NCBI GenBank assembly: GCA_003243255.1
Contig: QFQM01000148.1
Location: 1 to 10,938, forward strand
DNA: 10,938 nucleotides
DNA from: Flavobacterium psychrophilum
Lineage (GTDB): Bacteria; Bacteroidota; Bacteroidia; Flavobacteriales; Flavobacteriaceae
Direction: 5' to 3'
This document shows, one piece after another, positions 7,381-10,938 of the stretch. The position numbers were made by a program, and so were the translations under genes. How positions within the stretch are numbered: position 1 is the stretch's first letter; each line of letters opens with the position of its first letter. A model generated the notes under the pieces. It was given only the letters and a program-made list of their open reading frames with translations. It made no database searches and was not told the origin of the DNA.

Positions 7381-7416
7381 TAGATATAGTTGGTGTTTTG
7401 GATAAATAGATGATGC

Positions 7417-7440
7417 ATCAAAAATATGATTGATTTTGAT
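7417..7440 (-). promoter_or_regulatory. Candidate regulator promoter with overlapping dyad
   Basis: On the minus strand TATTTTTG (7426 down to 7419) matches TAnnTTTG exactly, 38 nt before the regulator ATG. The dyad ATCAAAA-N10-TTTTGAT (7417-7440) covers it, and a 10-bp palindrome TGATGCATCA (7411-7420) abuts it. A protein bound here would block the promoter, as in autoregulation. No TTG is found at the -35 position. Confidence 0.35.
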
Positions 7441-7628
7441 ATTTCATTAATCTTTCTAATTACCTGAATTATCAAATAATTAGGAGAATCAAGGTGTTTT
7501 TTTTAACAGAATTTCTTTCGTTGCTAAATATACTCTAAATTATTGCAATTCCTTAAAAAAATAATACTATATGTGTGATATGTAAAAAAATAACCCTATA
7601 AATTTTACAAATTGCTATTTCTTTAGGC

Positions 7629-7646
7629 TAAAAAAGGTCTTTTTTA
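7629..7646. repeat. 18-bp near-palindrome upstream of the operon
   Basis: TAAAAAAG-GT-CTTTTTTA has 8-bp perfect arms around a 2-nt centre. It lies just upstream of the first copy of the 12-mer TATCTTGATTTT. It could be an operator for the SusR-like regulator or simply intrinsically bent A/T-tract DNA. Confidence 0.35.
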
Positions 7647-7656
7647 ATCTAAATTA

Positions 7657-7668
7657 TATCTTGATTTT
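7657..7668 (+). repeat. 12-mer TATCTTGATTTT, copy 1
   Basis: The 12-mer occurs again at 7734-7745, a 77-bp offset, about seven helical turns. The similarity continues loosely downstream with GCT-AAT and a T-run ending in AA, making an imperfect repeat of about 32 bp. No TTG precedes this copy at promoter spacing. Confidence 0.4.
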
Positions 7669-7709
7669 TTTATGCTTAATCGTTTTTTAAATTATTGTAA
7701 ATCAATATT

Positions 7710-7745
7710 TTGTTATTAATTATAACGATATAGTATCTTGATTTT
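7710..7745 (+). promoter_or_regulatory. Candidate promoter of the susC operon, with 12-mer copy 2
   Basis: TTG (7710-7712) and TATCTTG (7734-7740) are 21 nt apart, close to TTG-N17-23-TAnnTTTG but with an imperfect -10. The -10 is part of the second copy of TATCTTGATTTT (7734-7745). Transcription from here would give a leader of about 90 nt before the ATG at 7837. The poor -10 fits a promoter needing an activator. Confidence 0.35.
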
Positions 7746-7836
7746 AGCTGAATGTTTTTTTTAAGAGGTATTTAACGATTAGTTTCGTTCTGTTCTTTTA
7801 AACAACAATTTAACCTAACAAAAAACAACAAAATTT

Positions 7837-8355
7837 ATGAGATGTAAAATTATCTATTTGTTAGCTATTATCAGCTTGCTAGCCGTTGGCTGCAACGAAG
7901 CTGATGATGGTAATCATGTGGATCCAATCACCCTCAATGAAAAAATCAAAGGGGAATGGGGTTTGATGAATCTGAAGATGGTAGATGAGGTTGCCAAGGC
8001 AGCTAAAACAGAACCGTCTGAGCAGGACCTGAGTACATTATTTAATTATGACAACTTCAGGATTACTTTTAAGGTAGATGAGAATAACCTGCCTACTACA
8101 TATGAAGTAGCCGGTGATGTACCACCATTATTCGCATTGAATGGTTATTGGTCGCTGAGTAACGATTTTCAACAGGCTAATGGCGAAGCTGTAAGGATAT
8201 ATCTATACAGCGATGCTCAAAAAACGATGAAAACGGATGAATTAAGGCTGGCTGCTGTACCAGGGAGCAACGAACAGATGGAATTGCATCTGGTAAGGGT
8301 TTCGGGCGGTATACCATTTATATCATATAAGTTCCAGTTAAACGCAATTAATTAA
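7837..8355 (+). CDS. Small surface-type lipoprotein, DUF5004/lipocalin-like
   Basis: This 172-residue protein has a lipoprotein signal peptide with the lipobox LAVGC (C19). After the cysteine comes NEADDGN; acidic residues there resemble the lipoprotein export signal that sends Bacteroidota lipoproteins to the cell surface. The mature part is beta-rich: IKGEWGLMNLKMVDE, then NFRITFKVDENN, ALNGYWSLSND and YKFQLNAIN. The pattern resembles DUF5004/lipocalin-like proteins found next to SusC/SusD genes; that match is from memory and is moderate. It is the first gene of the operon, 9 bp before the next gene. It may bind glycan or support the transporter at the surface, but no substrate or catalytic residue is visible. 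The ATG is preceded by a long A-rich leader typical of the phylum. Confidence 0.78.
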   Translation: MRCKIIYLLAIISLLAVGCNEADDGNHVDPITLNEKIKGEWGLMNLKMVDEVAKAAKTEPSEQDLSTLFNYDNFRITFKVDENNLPTTYEVAGDVPPLFALNGYWSLSNDFQQANGEAVRIYLYSDAQKTMKTDELRLAAVPGSNEQMELHLVRVSGGIPFISYKFQLNAIN

Positions 8356-8364
8356 TAAGTAAAA

Positions 8365-9441
8365 ATGAAAAAATTTATACATATACTATTACTTGCCTTT
8401 GTAATGATTCCGAACTTTATACAGGCACAGGAAAACGCCGGAGCCCCAACAAAAATTTGGTCGTATCCGGTTGTTTATAAGTACGACGAAGAAGTTACCT
8501 GGTATTTTGATCTTTCTACTACAACGTTTGCGGAGAATCAGGACTTATATCTTTGGATATGGTCACCTTCTGAACCGGATGCAGGCAACTGGGAAAATTC
8601 ATCTGAATTTGCTAAGCTGAATTATGAAGGTAACAAAGTTTGGAGTTTTACACTTACACCAACGGTTTATTTTTCTAAAACTGCCGATGAGATTGCTGCC
8701 AGTGCAGGTTTCTGGTTCAGGCTAAAAGACAAAACTGGTTCAAAACAATCTGATGTGGCAAATGTAGCATATACTCCATTTGCAGATTTTGCTACTTCAA
8801 ATGAGCTTATCAGGGCATATCCGCCGGCACCTACATTAACAGGAGGACTTAGTATACTTTTTAATGCTAACCTTCAGCCCGGGTTTGAAGATGCTACAAG
8901 CGTACATTTTCACAGCGGTCTTAATAACTGGGATCTAAAAGTGGAATACCAGGCATGGTTACCTGAAATAGTTGAAAAAACAAAGCTTAAAAACCTTAGA
9001 GGAGGTATTTATAAGATGGATCTTATTCCATCGGAATATTATAATGCTCCGGACGGTTATATCATGCAAAACCTTGTTTTTTTAATGGTTAAAGATGACT
9101 GGGCAGGTACTACACCTGATCAGGTAATCAATGCGGCTGAATATATCCCGCCACCGCCACCTAAGTTTATGTTTTATCCGGCCCAAATCAGTAAAAAAGA
9201 CTTTTTGGGAATTATAAGAACAAATAACGAAACAAATGTTAATAAGCTTATATATACCATTACAGCTGCAGATGTTACTATCAACGGTGAGTTTTCGGGA
9301 GGTGTAAGTGAAATTAAAGGCTTTGTGAATCTGGTTACAGCACTTCAGAATGTAAATGTTACCGAAATTCATGTTCATGTTGAGGACAATAATGGCAGGG
9401 TGATTTCTGATACTAATATGCCTCTTAAACCACTGGACTAA
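8365..9441 (+). CDS. Secreted protein with two related beta-rich modules, possibly DUF4961-like
   Basis: I do not recognise this family with confidence. The 358-residue product starts with a type I signal peptide (1-22, ending FIQAQ) and has no lipobox, so it should be exported but not lipidated. Two segments resemble each other: about 42-131 and 161-252. Each has a strand with F, a W-containing middle, an LxPxxY turn (L97TPTVYF and L220IPSEYY) and a final strand leading to KD...G...D. A run of five prolines (262-266) links them to a C-terminal region of about 90 residues (TITAADVTINGEF, EIHVHVEDNNG). The layout suggests stacked beta-sandwich, carbohydrate-binding-like modules, as in SusE/SusF or DUF4961 proteins. 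It lies 9 bp after the lipoprotein gene and 24 bp before susC, so the three are co-transcribed. Confidence 0.72.
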   Translation: MKKFIHILLLAFVMIPNFIQAQENAGAPTKIWSYPVVYKYDEEVTWYFDLSTTTFAENQDLYLWIWSPSEPDAGNWENSSEFAKLNYEGNKVWSFTLTPTVYFSKTADEIAASAGFWFRLKDKTGSKQSDVANVAYTPFADFATSNELIRAYPPAPTLTGGLSILFNANLQPGFEDATSVHFHSGLNNWDLKVEYQAWLPEIVEKTKLKNLRGGIYKMDLIPSEYYNAPDGYIMQNLVFLMVKDDWAGTTPDQVINAAEYIPPPPPKFMFYPAQISKKDFLGIIRTNNETNVNKLIYTITAADVTINGEFSGGVSEIKGFVNLVTALQNVNVTEIHVHVEDNNGRVISDTNMPLKPLD

Positions 9442-9465
9442 TAAGCTAATCAAAAACCAATTCTA

Positions 9466-10938
9466 ATGAACAGTACAAATACTAACACTGTCCAGCAAGC
9501 ACGCTGGGCTAATAAATCATTGGTACTTATGATTATTATGCTTTTTCTTTCCCTTGGTGCATTTGCACAGGGAAAAAAGCTGGTAACAGGTATCGTTTAT
9601 GATAATACTAATGTGCCGTTACCGGGAGTAAACGTCCTTGAGGTAGGTACAACCAATGCGGTAGCCACTGACGAAAACGGAAAATTTGTTATTGAAGCAA
9701 ATATTGGGAGCACACTGGTAATCTCTTCAGTAGGGTTTGCTTCGCAAAATGTGGTTGTTGACGGATCTGCTACAGCGCTTGACATTCATTTAGCTGAAGA
9801 TGCTATTATGCTTCAGGGTGTTGAACTGGTATCGGTAGGTTATGGTACAATGAAAAAATCTGATTTGACAGGTGCTATATCTTCGGTTAAAGGAGAAGAT
9901 CTTGTAAAAGGTGTGATTACATCTACAGAGCAGGCACTTCAGGGTAAGGTTGCCGGTCTGACAGTATCACAGAGTACAGGTGACCCAAGCAGCGGTGCTA
10001 CAATGAGATTAAGGGGAGGAACGTCATTAACTGCGAGCAATAACCCACTTATCGTGGTAGATGGTGTTGCAGGTGTTGATATCAATATCGTTCAGCCTGC
10101 TGATATCAAGTCGGTAGATGTACTTAAAGATGCATCTGCTACTGCTATCTATGGTTCGAGAGGTGCTAACGGTGTAATTATAATTACTACTAAAAGCGGT
10201 ACTACAGGAACAAGCTTTGTTTACAGCGGATATACTGGTATAAGCGAAGCATCGAATAATCTTGATGTGCTTTCAGCTGACCAGTGGAGGGCTTATGTAA
10301 GAGAAAATAACCTGCAGGATGCTGTAGATTATGGAGGAAATACAAACTGGCAGAAAGAACTTCAACAGTCTGCATTTACGCAATCACATAACATCAGTTT
10401 ATCATCGGGTACAGAAATGAGCGGTTTACGTTCTTCGTTACTGTATCTTAAAAATGAAGGTGTTATTAAAACAACCGGCCTGGAGCGTTTAAGCGCTAAT
10501 GTATCAGGATACCAGTATTCTGCAAACAAAGCATTAAAATTTGACACCGGTATTTTTGCTAACATCGATAAATGGAATCCTCTTGATTACAGGATTTTTG
10601 AGAGAGCGTTCAACCTAAATCCAACTATTCCTGTTAGAGATGCTAATGGCAACTATACTGAAGTAGGAGGTACGCTAAACGAAAACCCTGTTGAGATTAT
10701 GAACAACAGAACAGCTGACAATGAAAGACACCGTGTAATGGGGTATTTTAAGACAGAGGCTAAATTCCTTAACGACTTTACTGCTACAGTTAACCTTTCT
10801 CTGGAGCATAATGCCATGCAGGGCAATACATATAAGCCATCATATGCTGTTATGGAAGGAAGAACAGAACGTGGTTATGCTCAAAAAACATATGAAGAAT
10901 ATACTAATGCGCAGCTTGAGGCTTATGTTGCTTATAAT
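9466..10938 (+). CDS. SusC/RagA family TonB-linked outer membrane transporter, C-terminus cut by window
   Basis: SusC proteins are TonB-dependent outer membrane barrels that import oligosaccharides or other large nutrients together with a SusD lid. The visible 491 residues hold a long n-region and signal peptide (1-35, ending GAFAQ), a carboxypeptidase-regulatory-like domain (about 38-112, PLPGVNVLEVGTTNAVATDE) and the plug domain (about 125-245). Hallmarks are SVGYGTMKKSDLTGAISSV, ALQGKVAGLTVSQSTGDP, LRGGTSLTASNNPLIVVDG and the signature YGSRGANGVIIITTKSG. No STN domain precedes the first domain, so it is not the kind that signals to an anti-sigma factor. This agrees with control by the neighbouring SusR-like regulator. 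The first part of the barrel follows. Full SusC proteins have about 1000 residues, so half is outside the window. The substrate cannot be read from this part. Confidence 0.96.
   Translation, partial: MNSTNTNTVQQARWANKSLVLMIIMLFLSLGAFAQGKKLVTGIVYDNTNVPLPGVNVLEVGTTNAVATDENGKFVIEANIGSTLVISSVGFASQNVVVDGSATALDIHLAEDAIMLQGVELVSVGYGTMKKSDLTGAISSVKGEDLVKGVITSTEQALQGKVAGLTVSQSTGDPSSGATMRLRGGTSLTASNNPLIVVDGVAGVDINIVQPADIKSVDVLKDASATAIYGSRGANGVIIITTKSGTTGTSFVYSGYTGISEASNNLDVLSADQWRAYVRENNLQDAVDYGGNTNWQKELQQSAFTQSHNISLSSGTEMSGLRSSLLYLKNEGVIKTTGLERLSANVSGYQYSANKALKFDTGIFANIDKWNPLDYRIFERAFNLNPTIPVRDANGNYTEVGGTLNENPVEIMNNRTADNERHRVMGYFKTEAKFLNDFTATVNLSLEHNAMQGNTYKPSYAVMEGRTERGYAQKTYEEYTNAQLEAYVAYN

Larger units (their letters stand above)
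7381..7836. promoter_or_regulatory. 456-bp AT-rich divergent regulatory region
   Basis: No gene is seen here: no open frame resembles a known protein, and the sequence is far richer in A and T than its neighbours. It must hold promoters for the leftward regulator and the rightward operon. Dyads visible by eye include ATCAAAA-N10-TTTTGAT (7417-7440), CTAATTA-N14-TAATTAG (7456-7483), TGTAAAA-N15-TTTTACA (7581-7609) and an 18-bp near-palindrome (7629-7646). In such AT-rich DNA some of these will be chance. The leader of the rightward operon also has a small hairpin, AACGA-N6-TCGTT (7774-7789). Confidence 0.7.

Noticed and set aside
7381..7836. Riboswitch or small RNA in the long divergent gap
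   Set aside because: No known riboswitch core or GC-rich conserved fold was seen, only short AT-rich dyads; expression data would be needed.
9082..9453. 123-residue minus-strand open frame over the end of the secreted protein gene
   Set aside because: It is a shadow frame with no signal or domain, and the plus strand has good operon spacing and a signal peptide.
1..10938. CRISPR array, insertion sequence, tRNA or rRNA
   Set aside because: No regularly spaced repeats, transposase motifs, terminal inverted repeats or tRNA-like folds were found when reading both strands.

Overview
The window looks like a chromosomal segment from a member of the Bacteroidota, most likely the Flavobacteriaceae. 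The evidence is a SusC/RagA TonB-linked porin, a DUF6377-type membrane-tethered regulator, a DUF5362 membrane protein, AT-rich intergenic DNA, A-rich start contexts without Shine-Dalgarno sequences, and -10 elements resembling the Bacteroidota/Flavobacterium consensus TAnnTTTG. All family names come from reading the translated sequence; no database search was run.

Positions 1-5760 are housekeeping and stress genes. A truncated rlmD (23S rRNA m5U methyltransferase, minus strand) diverges from a DUF1697 gene. Then come osmC (organic hydroperoxide reductase), a YafY-type HTH/WYL regulator, a DinB-fold protein probably controlled by that regulator, rocD (ornithine aminotransferase) and a small DUF5362 membrane protein. 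Strong intrinsic terminators follow osmC, the DinB gene and the DUF5362 gene, so the transcription units are short. The last terminator is a perfect 23-bp hairpin that separates the DUF5362 gene from the convergent regulator gene.

Positions 5779-10938 look like the start of a polysaccharide-utilization-type locus. On the minus strand is a SusR/DUF6377-like regulator with a signal peptide, a helical TPR-like periplasmic domain, one transmembrane helix and a cytoplasmic C-terminal HTH. A gene-free, very AT-rich region of 456 bp separates it from a tight rightward operon: a small surface-type lipoprotein (DUF5004-like), a secreted protein with two related beta-rich modules (possibly DUF4961-like), and a SusC/RagA transporter cut by the window end. 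A SusD partner and glycoside hydrolases would be expected to the right, but they are not visible. The inferred logic is that the regulator senses a glycan-derived ligand in the periplasm and switches on the divergent operon through sites in the 456-bp region, where several dyads and a repeated 12-mer lie.

No clearly new defence, mobile or CRISPR system is present. The points most worth following up are the placement of two accessory genes of uncertain function ahead of susC, the duplicated module in the secreted protein, the candidate operator sites, a probable leaderless rlmD transcript and a DinB protein that appears to lack one metal ligand.
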